This document shows, in pieces, positions 33,663 to 41,947 of a stretch of 49,536 nt of DNA; within the stretch, counting starts at the first letter, position 1; each line of letters begins with the position of its first letter. Source of the DNA: Pseudomonas sp. GM21 (GTDB lineage Bacteria > Pseudomonadota > Gammaproteobacteria > Pseudomonadales > Pseudomonadaceae); assembly GCF_000282215.1 (NCBI RefSeq), contig NZ_AKJS01000146.1:1-49536 (forward strand), written 5' to 3'. Both the position numbers and the translations under genes were made by a program. The notes below the pieces were generated by a model that saw only the letters and a program-made list of their open reading frames with translations, was not told where the DNA came from and searched no databases.

Positions 33663-34838
33663 TCAGCTCGCTCTCACTATCCGACCAACCCCTCTGACAA
33701 TCATCTCCACCTCCCGCTCATCAATCGTCAGCGGCGGCAGTAATCGAATGGTTTTACCCCGTGTCACGTTGATCAACAAACCGTGATCCCGTGCAGCAAT
33801 GAGGGGCAGGTCGCGGATCGGTTGCTTGAGTTCGATGCCGATCATCAAGCCTTGACCACGGATCGCCAATACGTTTGGATTGTCCGCCAATTCGCTACGT
33901 AATCTGGCCAACAAACGTTCACCCTGAAGCCTGGAATTCTCCAGCAAGCCTTGTTCTTCAATGATCTCCAATACGGTGCAACCGACACGGCAGGCCAGCG
34001 GATTGCCGCCGAAGGTGCTGCCGTGGCTGCCGGGAGTGAACAGTTCGGCAGCTTTGCCTCGGGCCAGACAGGCGCCGATGGGGATGCCGTTGCCCAAGCC
34101 TTTGGCCAGGGTCATGACGTCCGGGACGATGCCTTCGTGCTGAAACGCGAACCATTGACCGGTGCGGCCGATACCGGTCTGGATTTCGTCAAGCATCATC
34201 AACCACGAGCGCTTGTTGCACAGTTCGCGCACCGCTTTGAGATAACCCGGCGGCGCCAACTGGACGCCGCTTTCGCCCTGGATCGGCTCCATCAGGATCG
34301 CCACGATTTGTTGGCCGTAGGCCTGCTGCACTTTATCCAGTGCACTGAGGTCACCGAATGGCACTTTGAGGAAATCCCCTGGCAACTCATTGAAACCCAG
34401 ACGCACGGCCGGGCCATCGCTGGCGGATAACGTACCTAGCGTCCGGCCATGAAACGCGTTCTCCATGACCACCACCAGCGGTTGCTCGACGCCTTTGTGC
34501 CAGCCGTAAAGCCGTGCGAGTTTCAGCGCGGTTTCATTGGCTTCGGCACCGGAGTTGTTGAAGAACGCACGGTCCATGCCCGCCAGGTTCGTCAGTTTCT
34601 GCGCCAACTGTTGTTGCCAGTCGATGCTGTATAGGTTGGACGTGTGCAACAGCAAACCGGCCTGCTCGCTGATCGCCGAGACGATTCGAGGATGGGAGTG
34701 GCCGACGTTGGTCACCGCCACGCCCGCCACCGCGTCCAGGTACTCACGACCGTCCTCGTCCCAAAGGCGCGTCCCCAGGCCTCTGCTGAAACTCAGGGCC
34801 AGCGGTTGGTAAGTGCTCATCAGGCAGGCGGCGGTCAT
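33663..34838 (-). CDS. argD: Acetylornithine-type class III aminotransferase (ArgD-like)
   Basis: 391 aa from ATG at 34838 (MTAACLMSTYQPLALSFSRG). PLP-dependent enzyme: Asp217 in LDEIQTGIGR and the Schiff-base Lys246 in TLAKGLGNG. It resembles the second ArgD found in Pseudomonas, which is not with the main arginine genes, so exact substrate (acetylornithine or another omega-amino acid) is uncertain. GGAG lies nine bases before the start. It is divergent from the LysR gene, which may control it. Confidence 0.85.
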   Translation of the reverse strand: MTAACLMSTYQPLALSFSRGLGTRLWDEDGREYLDAVAGVAVTNVGHSHPRIVSAISEQAGLLLHTSNLYSIDWQQQLAQKLTNLAGMDRAFFNNSGAEANETALKLARLYGWHKGVEQPLVVVMENAFHGRTLGTLSASDGPAVRLGFNELPGDFLKVPFGDLSALDKVQQAYGQQIVAILMEPIQGESGVQLAPPGYLKAVRELCNKRSWLMMLDEIQTGIGRTGQWFAFQHEGIVPDVMTLAKGLGNGIPIGACLARGKAAELFTPGSHGSTFGGNPLACRVGCTVLEIIEEQGLLENSRLQGERLLARLRSELADNPNVLAIRGQGLMIGIELKQPIRDLPLIAARDHGLLINVTRGKTIRLLPPLTIDEREVEMIVRGVGRIVRAS

Positions 34839-34940
34839 GGCATCAAGCTCCATCAAGGGTCGGTGTTTTTGCAGTATGGTTAGCCACCTGAGCTGGATAA
34901 ATACTGCAATACTTCAATCATTTTAAAGCCGAGCTTGATA

Positions 34941-35846
34941 ATGGATCTGTTCCAGGCAATGACCGTTTACGTACGCGTGGTAGAGGCCGGCAGCATGACG
35001 GCCGCCGCGCAGCAGTGTGAAATGTCCACGACCATGGTCGGCAATCACCTGCGCGCACTGGAGCAACGCCTGGGTGTGCGCTTGCTCAACCGTACGACAC
35101 GGCGCCAGCGCCTGACGGAATTCGGCTCTGCTTATTACCTGCGCTGTCTTGAAGTACTGGGGTTGGTGGCCGACTCCGAACGCCTGGCCGAACAGAGTCA
35201 GGACGTGCCGAGTGGAGTCTTGCGCATCACGGCACCGCTGACCTTCGGCACGGAAAAGCTTGCGCCGGCGCTCAGCGATTTTTCTCTGCAATACCCTCAG
35301 GTCAAACTGGACGTGGTGCTCACGAATGGGCGCCCCGATCTGCTCGAGAATGGCCTCGATGTGGCGTTTCGTTTGGGCGCCATTGAGCCGTCCAACCTGA
35401 TCGCCCGCCCGCTGATCGACTACACCCTGACCATGTGCGCGTCACCTGCGTACCTGGCGCGCCGTACCACGCCGGAAAAACCCGAAGACCTGCAACATCA
35501 CGATTGCTTGTCCTTTGCCTACCCGGTCGGGGATGACTGGCAATCGGTCGCAAAACAATGGCGTCTGAGCGGGCCGGAAGGCGAAGTGATGGTGGCCGTC
35601 AGTGGTCCGATGCTGATCAATAGCTCGGCAGGGTTGCATCAGGCTGCGCGAACCGGAATGGGCATCGTGATGTTGCCCGATGCGTTGGTCGAACAGGATC
35701 TGCTCAACGGAAAACTGGTGGCGTTGATGCAGAACTATCAACTGCCAAGCCGGCCGATGCATCTGGTGTACGCCCAGGATCGCTACCGCTTGCCGAAATT
35801 AAGGCATTTCGTCGACTTTGCCATGCAGTTATGGGGCAAAGACTAG
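34941..35846 (+). CDS. LysR-family transcriptional regulator
   Basis: 301 aa from ATG at 34941. The N-terminal helix-turn-helix is FQAMTVYVRVVEAGSMTAAA and TMVGNHLRALEQRLGVRLLN. The effector domain follows (LRITAPLTFG...LARRTTPEKPEDL). It belongs to the branch with many single-gene neighbours, so its target is most likely the divergent aminotransferase or itself; 102 bp separate the two starts. Confidence 0.93.
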   Translation: MDLFQAMTVYVRVVEAGSMTAAAQQCEMSTTMVGNHLRALEQRLGVRLLNRTTRRQRLTEFGSAYYLRCLEVLGLVADSERLAEQSQDVPSGVLRITAPLTFGTEKLAPALSDFSLQYPQVKLDVVLTNGRPDLLENGLDVAFRLGAIEPSNLIARPLIDYTLTMCASPAYLARRTTPEKPEDLQHHDCLSFAYPVGDDWQSVAKQWRLSGPEGEVMVAVSGPMLINSSAGLHQAARTGMGIVMLPDALVEQDLLNGKLVALMQNYQLPSRPMHLVYAQDRYRLPKLRHFVDFAMQLWGKD

Positions 35847-35920
35847 GCGTGGCAATGCGCCATGCACTAATCTCGACGCCAGGCGAGTCAATTGAAAGCA
35901 GTGCGTCAGGGAGAGGGGTG

Positions 35921-36934
35921 ATGGGGGAAGCGTCAAATATCAAGCCATTGAAACTCAATGTGTCGGATTTTAGCGAAGACCTGCTCCACACCATTCTGGA
36001 ACTGGTCAGCGATGGTATCTGGGACTGGAACGCCAACACAGGTTTTGTCTACCGCAATCCCGGTTGGTACACGATGCTCGGCTACGAGCCTCACTCCCTG
36101 GAAAACACCGCGTTGACCTGGGAAAACGTCATCCACCCTGAAGACTACCCCTCGGTCATGACCGTGTTTGATGACTACCTGCACCAGCGCACGCCCACCT
36201 ATCAAACCGAGTATCGCTGCCGCATGCTGGATGGCAGTTACCTTTGGATCGAAGACCGGGGCTACGTGCTGTCACGCAACGCCGACGGCACAGTAGCGCG
36301 GATGGTCGGTGCGCACCGCAGCATCGACGACAAACGACGTCTGCTCGAGGAGCTGGAACGACGCACTCATTCCCTTGAAGCGACCGTTGAAGAGCGAACC
36401 CGGGAGTTGTCACGGGTCAATCAACAGCTTCAGGTTCAACTCGAAGAGAACCGCAAACTGGCGCAAACCGATACACTGACCTCCATCGCCAATCGCTACC
36501 TGATGGAAAAAACCCTGCCTCAGGAATGCGAACGAGCCCAGCGCTTTCGACGCCCACTGTCTTTGATCGCCATGGACATCGACGACTTCAAGACGATCAA
36601 CGATCACTACGGCCATGCCTTGGGCGATGCGGCAATCGTGCAGATGGTCGAGAGAGTGAAGCACTACGTGCGTGAAGGTGATCTGCTGGCGCGGTGGGGT
36701 GGTGACGAATTCATCATGATCCTTCCTGATACCTCGTTGGCTGATGCCAGGCTCCTTGCTCAAGAAATCCGCGATGGCCTGTTGAGCTTGCCACCGGTGG
36801 GCGAGTTTCAAGTGACCATGAGTTTCGGCGTGGTGCAGCGCTTCGAAGAAGAACAACAGACCGGATTGCTGGCCCGGGCCGATCAGGCGCTGTATCGGTC
36901 GAAGGTGGCGGGCAAGAATGTGATTTCGGGGTGA
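35921..36934 (+). CDS. PAS-GGDEF diguanylate cyclase
   Basis: 337 aa from ATG at 35921, which follows GGGAGAGG; an earlier in-frame ATG lies within the LysR end. PAS_3-type sensor at about residues 25-135 (RNPGWYTMLGYEP, VIHPEDYPSVM, DGSYLWIEDRG), coiled-coil linker about 140-182, GGDEF domain to the end. The active site RWGGDEF has GGDEF at 260-264 and an intact inhibitory RxxD site (REGD, 251-254). It should make c-di-GMP under product feedback. No EAL domain or membrane segment, so it is cytoplasmic. Confidence 0.93.
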   Translation: MGEASNIKPLKLNVSDFSEDLLHTILELVSDGIWDWNANTGFVYRNPGWYTMLGYEPHSLENTALTWENVIHPEDYPSVMTVFDDYLHQRTPTYQTEYRCRMLDGSYLWIEDRGYVLSRNADGTVARMVGAHRSIDDKRRLLEELERRTHSLEATVEERTRELSRVNQQLQVQLEENRKLAQTDTLTSIANRYLMEKTLPQECERAQRFRRPLSLIAMDIDDFKTINDHYGHALGDAAIVQMVERVKHYVREGDLLARWGGDEFIMILPDTSLADARLLAQEIRDGLLSLPPVGEFQVTMSFGVVQRFEEEQQTGLLARADQALYRSKVAGKNVISG

Positions 36935-37099
36935 CCCCCGCCCCGAAGAATGGCCACCGGTTGTTGCCCTCCCGCAAAAATCCTGACCAACCGCCTGTTC
37001 ATCCGTGACAACGCTGTCGCGGTCCAATAGATTAGGCGACCTGAAAAGGCCCTGTGCTTTCTCGCCTCAATTCAAGTTAAAAGAAGTAGTGAAATTTCA

Positions 37100-37804
37100 A
37101 TGTCCGATTCCAACACCGCTGAATCCGTAGTCACCTTGTCGTCCAAAGCGGAATACGAAAACTCCATCAATCTTTCACAGCATATGCCTCAGGCCAAGAT
37201 CATCAGCGAGATGGTCCTGGACGCTTTTCAATCCACCCGGGAAAGTGACCAGATCCGCGAGCTGCGCGCCGCGATTCGCCAGGCTCATGACAGCTTCGAC
37301 GATGACAAAGCCTATGAACTGATGGGCGAACTCAAGCAACTCAAGGACGCGGAAGCGGCCGACATTGCGGCTCTGGAAGACCTGAGCAGCAAATTCTCGA
37401 TCGGCCGGATTCTCTCCAGCTTCAAGGATGACCCGGCGTTTCAGGACATCGTCTACGGCCTGGCGCTGAAAGTGCTGAACCAGACGCATCAAGCGATCAG
37501 CAACCCGAGCAGCGGCAAAAGCAAAGCGGCTCGCGCCAAGAAAGACCTTGAAGTGTTCACCATCAGCAAGGACGGAATGAGCGTCACCCTGCCACTGCGC
37601 ACCCCGCGTTCAAGCCTGAACGTGGATCGCAATGCACTGGAATTCCTCGGCTTTACCTTTGTCGGCGAAGGCGATGAAGCGGAGCTGGAAAGCGAGACGT
37701 TCCTGGACAACTCCGGGGTCGAACAAGCGGTCAACCGCAAGAACATCATCACCGCACTGCAACAGCAAACTGCGTTCGACGGCTACAGCATCGCCGCTCA
37801 GTAA
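37100..37804 (+). CDS. Unknown 234-aa protein
   Basis: 234 aa, no signal or membrane segment and no recognised domain. Residues about 45-100 are charged helices (IRELRAAIRQAHDSFDDDK, LMGELKQLKDAEAADIAAL). A conserved-looking core SFKDDPAFQDIVYGLALKV follows, then a Lys-rich linker and a mixed C-terminal part. A strong terminator follows the stop. Promoter sits in the 165 bp after the cyclase. Confidence 0.7.
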   Translation: MSDSNTAESVVTLSSKAEYENSINLSQHMPQAKIISEMVLDAFQSTRESDQIRELRAAIRQAHDSFDDDKAYELMGELKQLKDAEAADIAALEDLSSKFSIGRILSSFKDDPAFQDIVYGLALKVLNQTHQAISNPSSGKSKAARAKKDLEVFTISKDGMSVTLPLRTPRSSLNVDRNALEFLGFTFVGEGDEAELESETFLDNSGVEQAVNRKNIITALQQQTAFDGYSIAAQ

Positions 37805-37817
37805 CACGCCTCACCTG

Positions 37818-37846
37818 AAAGCCCCGCCTTTGCAGCGGGGCTTTTT
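37818..37846 (+). terminator. Terminator after the 234-aa gene
   Basis: AAAGCCCCGC / GCGGGGCTTT stem and T5, between converging genes. Confidence 0.9.
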
Positions 37847-37869
37847 ATTGCCTGCAGGATTTAGAGCGT

Positions 37870-38355
37870 CTAGGGATGGAGGGCCACGATCATGTCCACT
37901 TCTATCGGCGCGTTTTTCGGCAGCTGATAAACACCGACCGTCGTCCGGGTATGTTTGCCGGCGTCGCCCAACACGTGGGTCAAGACATCCGACACACCGT
38001 TGGCCACCTCACTCAGATCGACAAAGTCGAAGGTGGATTTCACATAAACAGTGACGCGAAGCACTGCCTTGACGTTTTCCAGTGAACCGACGGCCTCGCG
38101 GATCAGCGCCAGACCGCGTATGGCGCTGATGCTTGCGGCTTCTTGAGCGTCGGCGAGATTGAGTTCCAGCCCCACTCGGCCGGGGTACTGGATTTTGCCG
38201 TTCATGCGCGGCACCAGGCCACTGAGATACAGCTCATTGTCATGCCGAAGCAGCGGCGCGTAATGCCCGCCGGCCGGGTTTTCGTCGTAGATATCGAAGC
38301 CGAGTTCTTTGGCCATCGCGAGAAAACGTTCGTCACGGGTTATGTGCGTAATCAT
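37870..38355 (-). CDS. RidA/YjgF-family protein
   Basis: 161 aa. RidA-type fold: LYLSGLVPRMNGKIQYPGRV, VLRVTVYVKSTFDFVDLSEV, and the signature TRTTVGVYQLPKNAPIEVDM, with the conserved Arg and Glu of reactive-imine deaminases. It is about 30 residues longer than E. coli RidA at the N-terminus. Divergent from the MocR regulator 123 bp away, suggesting that the pair handles an amine or amino acid. Confidence 0.88.
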   Translation of the reverse strand: MITHITRDERFLAMAKELGFDIYDENPAGGHYAPLLRHDNELYLSGLVPRMNGKIQYPGRVGLELNLADAQEAASISAIRGLALIREAVGSLENVKAVLRVTVYVKSTFDFVDLSEVANGVSDVLTHVLGDAGKHTRTTVGVYQLPKNAPIEVDMIVALHP

Positions 38356-38477
38356 TTACTGAGCTCTCCTGATCCATCATGCGAACTGCGCACTTGATAG
38401 TAGAGACAGACGCTTCTCCTGATCAGGGCAAGTTCGTATAGAATCCAGCGAACTTTACTGCCAGGGAGACCAGTAAA

Positions 38478-39887
38478 ATGCAGGCTCAGCGCGCCGTGAT
38501 CGCCGCCATCGAGTTCCAGCCAGGAGCACCGCTGGTGCAGCAGATTGTCGATCAGCTGTCCGAGGCGATCAGCCAGGGAGGCCTGCCGCACGGGGCCAAG
38601 TTGCCGCCGATTCGCGAACTCTCGGAATTGATGAGCGTCGGTAAGTCCACCGTGGTCGACGCCCTCGACCGATTGCGTGCCAAGGGACTGGTGGTCTCAC
38701 GCCAGGGCGCGGGGCATTACGTCCACCGCGCGAGCCCGCAAACCCCGGCCGCTGCGGGTCCGGATCTGCAACCACAAGATACCCTCAGCAGGGTCCGCCG
38801 TGCAGTGCTGGTGGACAATGGCGCGCTGCGTCCCGGCTGCGGATTTCTGCCAGGCTCGTGGTTGCCCGCCGACGAACTGCTCAAAGCGGTGCGCGGCACC
38901 CTTCGCGCGACGTCGCTGCGCATGGGCGAATACGGTGAGGTCGGTGGTTATCGGCCGCTACGTGAAGCGTTGCGGGTGAAGTTGTCGGGCATCGGTATCG
39001 AAGTGCCCGTGGAGCAAATCATCACCACCGCTAACACCATGCAGGCCATCGACCAGTTGATGCGCCTGTTGATAAAACCCGGTGATACGGTGCTGCTCGA
39101 CGATCCGTGTTACTTCAACTTGCACACCAACCTGGCATTGCACGGCGCCAGGATCATCACCCTGCCCCGCGATTGTAATGGTCTGGATATGGAGGCTTTC
39201 GAGCAGTTGCTCATCGCCCATCGCCCCGTTCTCTACATGACCAACAGCACCCTGCATAACCCCACCGGGCACTCGTTTTCCGCGGCGCAGGTGTATCGCC
39301 TGCTGGAGTTGAGTCACCGTTATGGTTTCCACATTGTTGAAGATGACCTGTACGGCGACCTCCAGCAACGACGCACCCCGCGCCTGGCCGCGAGCGGGCT
39401 GGACACTGTCAGCTATGTGTCCGGTTTTTCCAAGACCCTGACGGCGAACAGCCGGGTCAGTTACGCCGTGTTGTCACCGCAACTGGCCGCCCAAATGATT
39501 GCCCTGAAGATGAGCATCGGTGGTGTGACCTCGGAATTGGCGGAGCAGATTATCCACACCATGCTCAGCAACGGCAGCTACGCCAAACACATCCGCCGTA
39601 CGGTGGATCGCCTGTATGAATCGAGCAGTCGCGTCGCGAACTGGCTGGTGGAGGCTGGATGCTCGGTGTCGTCGGTACCGGGTGAAGGGCTGTTCACCTG
39701 GACCCGTTTGCCCAACGGTGTTCACGCCGAAAACCTCGCCGACAGAGGCCTCAAAAATGACCTGGTGCTGACGCCCGGTACCATGCTGAGCAAAGCGGCC
39801 GACGCCAATGGTTTTCTGCGCTTCAATGTTGCGCACAGTGATGATTTACAGGTGCGCGAGCGGTTTTTCCGTTTGCTCGATAAGTAA
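38478..39887 (+). CDS. MocR-type GntR regulator with aminotransferase domain
   Basis: 469 aa. An N-terminal GntR winged helix (GAPLVQQIVDQLSEAI, LPPIRELSELMSVGKSTVV, residues 16-75) is fused to a class I aminotransferase-like domain. That domain shows HNPTG (260-264), EDDLYGD (288-294) and PLP Lys319 in SGFSKTL. MocR proteins use PLP as ligand to sense amino compounds and often do not catalyse transamination. It probably controls the divergent RidA gene. Confidence 0.92.
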   Translation: MQAQRAVIAAIEFQPGAPLVQQIVDQLSEAISQGGLPHGAKLPPIRELSELMSVGKSTVVDALDRLRAKGLVVSRQGAGHYVHRASPQTPAAAGPDLQPQDTLSRVRRAVLVDNGALRPGCGFLPGSWLPADELLKAVRGTLRATSLRMGEYGEVGGYRPLREALRVKLSGIGIEVPVEQIITTANTMQAIDQLMRLLIKPGDTVLLDDPCYFNLHTNLALHGARIITLPRDCNGLDMEAFEQLLIAHRPVLYMTNSTLHNPTGHSFSAAQVYRLLELSHRYGFHIVEDDLYGDLQQRRTPRLAASGLDTVSYVSGFSKTLTANSRVSYAVLSPQLAAQMIALKMSIGGVTSELAEQIIHTMLSNGSYAKHIRRTVDRLYESSSRVANWLVEAGCSVSSVPGEGLFTWTRLPNGVHAENLADRGLKNDLVLTPGTMLSKAADANGFLRFNVAHSDDLQVRERFFRLLDK

Positions 39888-39909
39888 GATTCCTGGCACA
39901 CCGATGTGT

Positions 39910-40000
39910 GGCCATCGCGAGCAGGCTCGCTCCCACAGGGGATCGCATTCCAATTGGAGGAACGCGGTCGAATGTGGGAGCGAGCCTGCTCGCGATGGCC
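39910..40000. repeat. REP-type inverted repeat
   Basis: Perfect 28-bp arms at 39910-39937 and 39973-40000 (GGCCATCGCGAGCAGGCTCG...CCCACA and its complement) between the MocR gene and the cyo terminator. Confidence 0.88.
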
Positions 40001-40028
40001 GCGACACGGTCTACCAGAAAGCCCCAAC

Positions 40029-40066
40029 AAAAAGCCCCGCACTTCTCTCGAAGGCGGGGCTTTTCT
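40029..40066. terminator. Terminator of the cyo operon
   Basis: AAAAGCCCCGC / GCGGGGCTTTT stem with a 13-nt loop, T-rich on both sides. Lies 17 bp after the cyoE stop (leftward). Confidence 0.85.
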
Positions 40067-40082
40067 TTACAGCATCCGACGC

Positions 40083-40970
40083 TTAAGGCGCGTACGTCAG
40101 CAACAGCTCGGTCGGCACTTTGAAGTCCAGGGACATCATCACGCTCAACGCGGTAATGGTGAAGATCGAGAACACGAACAGCTTGCGTGCCCAGACCGTG
40201 TCATCCACTGCCTTGTAACCGGTCCAGGCCATGTACAACCAGTACATGCCCATGGCCGCGGCGACGGCGAGGTAGCTCATGCCGGCGTAACCGCTGAAGG
40301 TCAGCATCAAGGTCGCCACGAGGAACGCCAGGATGTAGAGCAGGATGTGCTTCTTGGCCACTTCGATGCCGCGCTTCACGGGCAGCACCGGAATCGATGC
40401 GGCCAGGTAATCGTTGAAGCGGAAGATCGCGATGGCGTAGGAATGCGGCATCTGCCACAGGCTGAACATCACCAGCAACGTCAGTGCGGCCATGTCGAAG
40501 CTGTTGGTCACAGCGACGTAGCCGATCACCGGCGGCATGGCGCCCGACAGACTGCCCACCAGCGTGCCGTGAACCGACTTGCGCTTGAGGTACAGGCTGT
40601 AGAAGCCGACGTAGATGATGAAACCGATCACCGCGAACAGCGCGGCCAACGGGTTCGCCACGATGTACAACAACGCAACGCCGGCAACACCCAGGACGGT
40701 CGCAAAGGCCAGGGCCAGTTTCAGGGAGATCAAGCCCTGGACCAGCGCCCGGTTCTTGGTGCGTTCCATCTTCAGGTCGATGTCGCGGTCGATGCAGTTG
40801 TTGAACACGCAACCGGAAGCCACCACCAGGGACGTGCCGATCATGGCGGCCAGGAATATGGCCAGATCGACATGCCCTTTCGAGGCCAGGAAAAATCCGC
40901 CTGCCACAGAAAGCACGTTACCGAAAATGATCCCCGGTTTGGTGATTTGGATAAAGTGCTTAAAGGACAT
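40083..40970 (-). CDS. cyoE: Protohaem IX farnesyltransferase (haem O synthase)
   Basis: 295 aa with about nine membrane segments. The UbiA-type motif NNCIDRDIDLKMERTKNR (residues about 57-75) binds the prenyl diphosphate through its Asp residues. It adds a farnesyl group to haem B to make haem O for the bo3 oxidase. 11 bp after cyoD; last gene of the operon. Confidence 0.97.
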   Translation of the reverse strand: MSFKHFIQITKPGIIFGNVLSVAGGFFLASKGHVDLAIFLAAMIGTSLVVASGCVFNNCIDRDIDLKMERTKNRALVQGLISLKLALAFATVLGVAGVALLYIVANPLAALFAVIGFIIYVGFYSLYLKRKSVHGTLVGSLSGAMPPVIGYVAVTNSFDMAALTLLVMFSLWQMPHSYAIAIFRFNDYLAASIPVLPVKRGIEVAKKHILLYILAFLVATLMLTFSGYAGMSYLAVAAAMGMYWLYMAWTGYKAVDDTVWARKLFVFSIFTITALSVMMSLDFKVPTELLLTYAP

Positions 40971-40981
40971 CCGGACTTACC

Positions 40982-41317
40982 TCACTTCGCCATCATGAAC
41001 GTGTGGATGCTGAACATGATCCACAGCGACAGGCCAACCAGCAGGACGATCACGATCGCGGCGAAGACAAACGCAATCACGTTGTTACGCTGCGCGGCCG
41101 AACGGTCCAGGTGCAGGAAGTACACCAGGTGCACCAGCACCTGGATCACGGCGAATGCCAGGACGATCATCAGGGTGATCGACTTCGGCAGCGTCGGGTA
41201 CATCACCAGACCAAACGGGATGATGGTCAGGATCACCGACAGGATGAAGCCGATCGCGTAGGACTTGACGCTGCCGTGGCCGGCGTCGTGGCTGTCGTGA
41301 GCGTGTGTGTTAGCCAT
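40982..41317 (-). CDS. cyoD: Cytochrome bo3 oxidase subunit IV
   Basis: 111 aa with three membrane segments (SYAIGFILSVILTIIPFGLV, ITLMIVLAFAVIQVLVHLVY, VIAFVFAAIVIVLLVGLSLW) and a His-rich N-terminus. Small subunit that helps CuB insertion or stability. Directly adjacent to cyoC. Confidence 0.96.
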   Translation of the reverse strand: MANTHAHDSHDAGHGSVKSYAIGFILSVILTIIPFGLVMYPTLPKSITLMIVLAFAVIQVLVHLVYFLHLDRSAAQRNNVIAFVFAAIVIVLLVGLSLWIMFSIHTFMMAK

Positions 41318-41944
41318 TTACATAGTCCCCATCAGGTAAACAACGGTGAATACGCAGATCCACACAACGTCCAGGAAGTGCCAGAACAGGCTCAGGCAGC
41401 TCAGACGGGTCTTGTTGGTCGCCGTCAGGCCATTTTTCTGCACCTGATACATCATGATCGCCATCCAGATCAGACCGCTGGTCACGTGCAGACCGTGGGT
41501 ACCGACCAGGGTGAAGAACGCGGACAGGAAGCCGCTGCGGCTAGGGCCGTAGCCTTCGGAGATCAACACGTGGAACTCGTTGATCTCCATGCCGATGAAG
41601 CCGGCACCGAACATGAAGGTCATGGCCAGCCAGCCCAGGACCTGCTTCTTGTTGCCCCGGAAGAACGCCAGCATGGCGAAGCCGTAGGTGATCGAACTGA
41701 ACAACAGCAGAGCGGTTTCGCCCAGCACGTATGGCAGCTCGAAGATGTCGTGGCCCGACGGGCCACCCGCTACGTTGTTAACCAGTACCGCGTACACCGC
41801 GAAGATCGACGCAAACAGAATGCAGTCGGTCATCAGGTAGAGCCAGAAACCGTATACGGTCATCTCGCCCGAGTCGTGGTGATGGTCATCGTGCCCATGT
41901 CCATCGACATGGGTGTGTCCAGCATTGGTCACTAAGTTCGACAT
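41318..41944 (-). CDS. cyoC: Cytochrome bo3 oxidase subunit III
   Basis: 208 aa, five membrane segments. The His/Asp-rich N-terminal tail (GHTHVDGHGHDDHHHDSGE) precedes the oxidase III domain (YGFWLYLMTDCILFASIFAV, HGLHVTSGLIWMAIMM). 3 bp after cyoB. Confidence 0.97.
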   Translation of the reverse strand: MSNLVTNAGHTHVDGHGHDDHHHDSGEMTVYGFWLYLMTDCILFASIFAVYAVLVNNVAGGPSGHDIFELPYVLGETALLLFSSITYGFAMLAFFRGNKKQVLGWLAMTFMFGAGFIGMEINEFHVLISEGYGPSRSGFLSAFFTLVGTHGLHVTSGLIWMAIMMYQVQKNGLTATNKTRLSCLSLFWHFLDVVWICVFTVVYLMGTM

Positions 41945-41947
41945 GGT

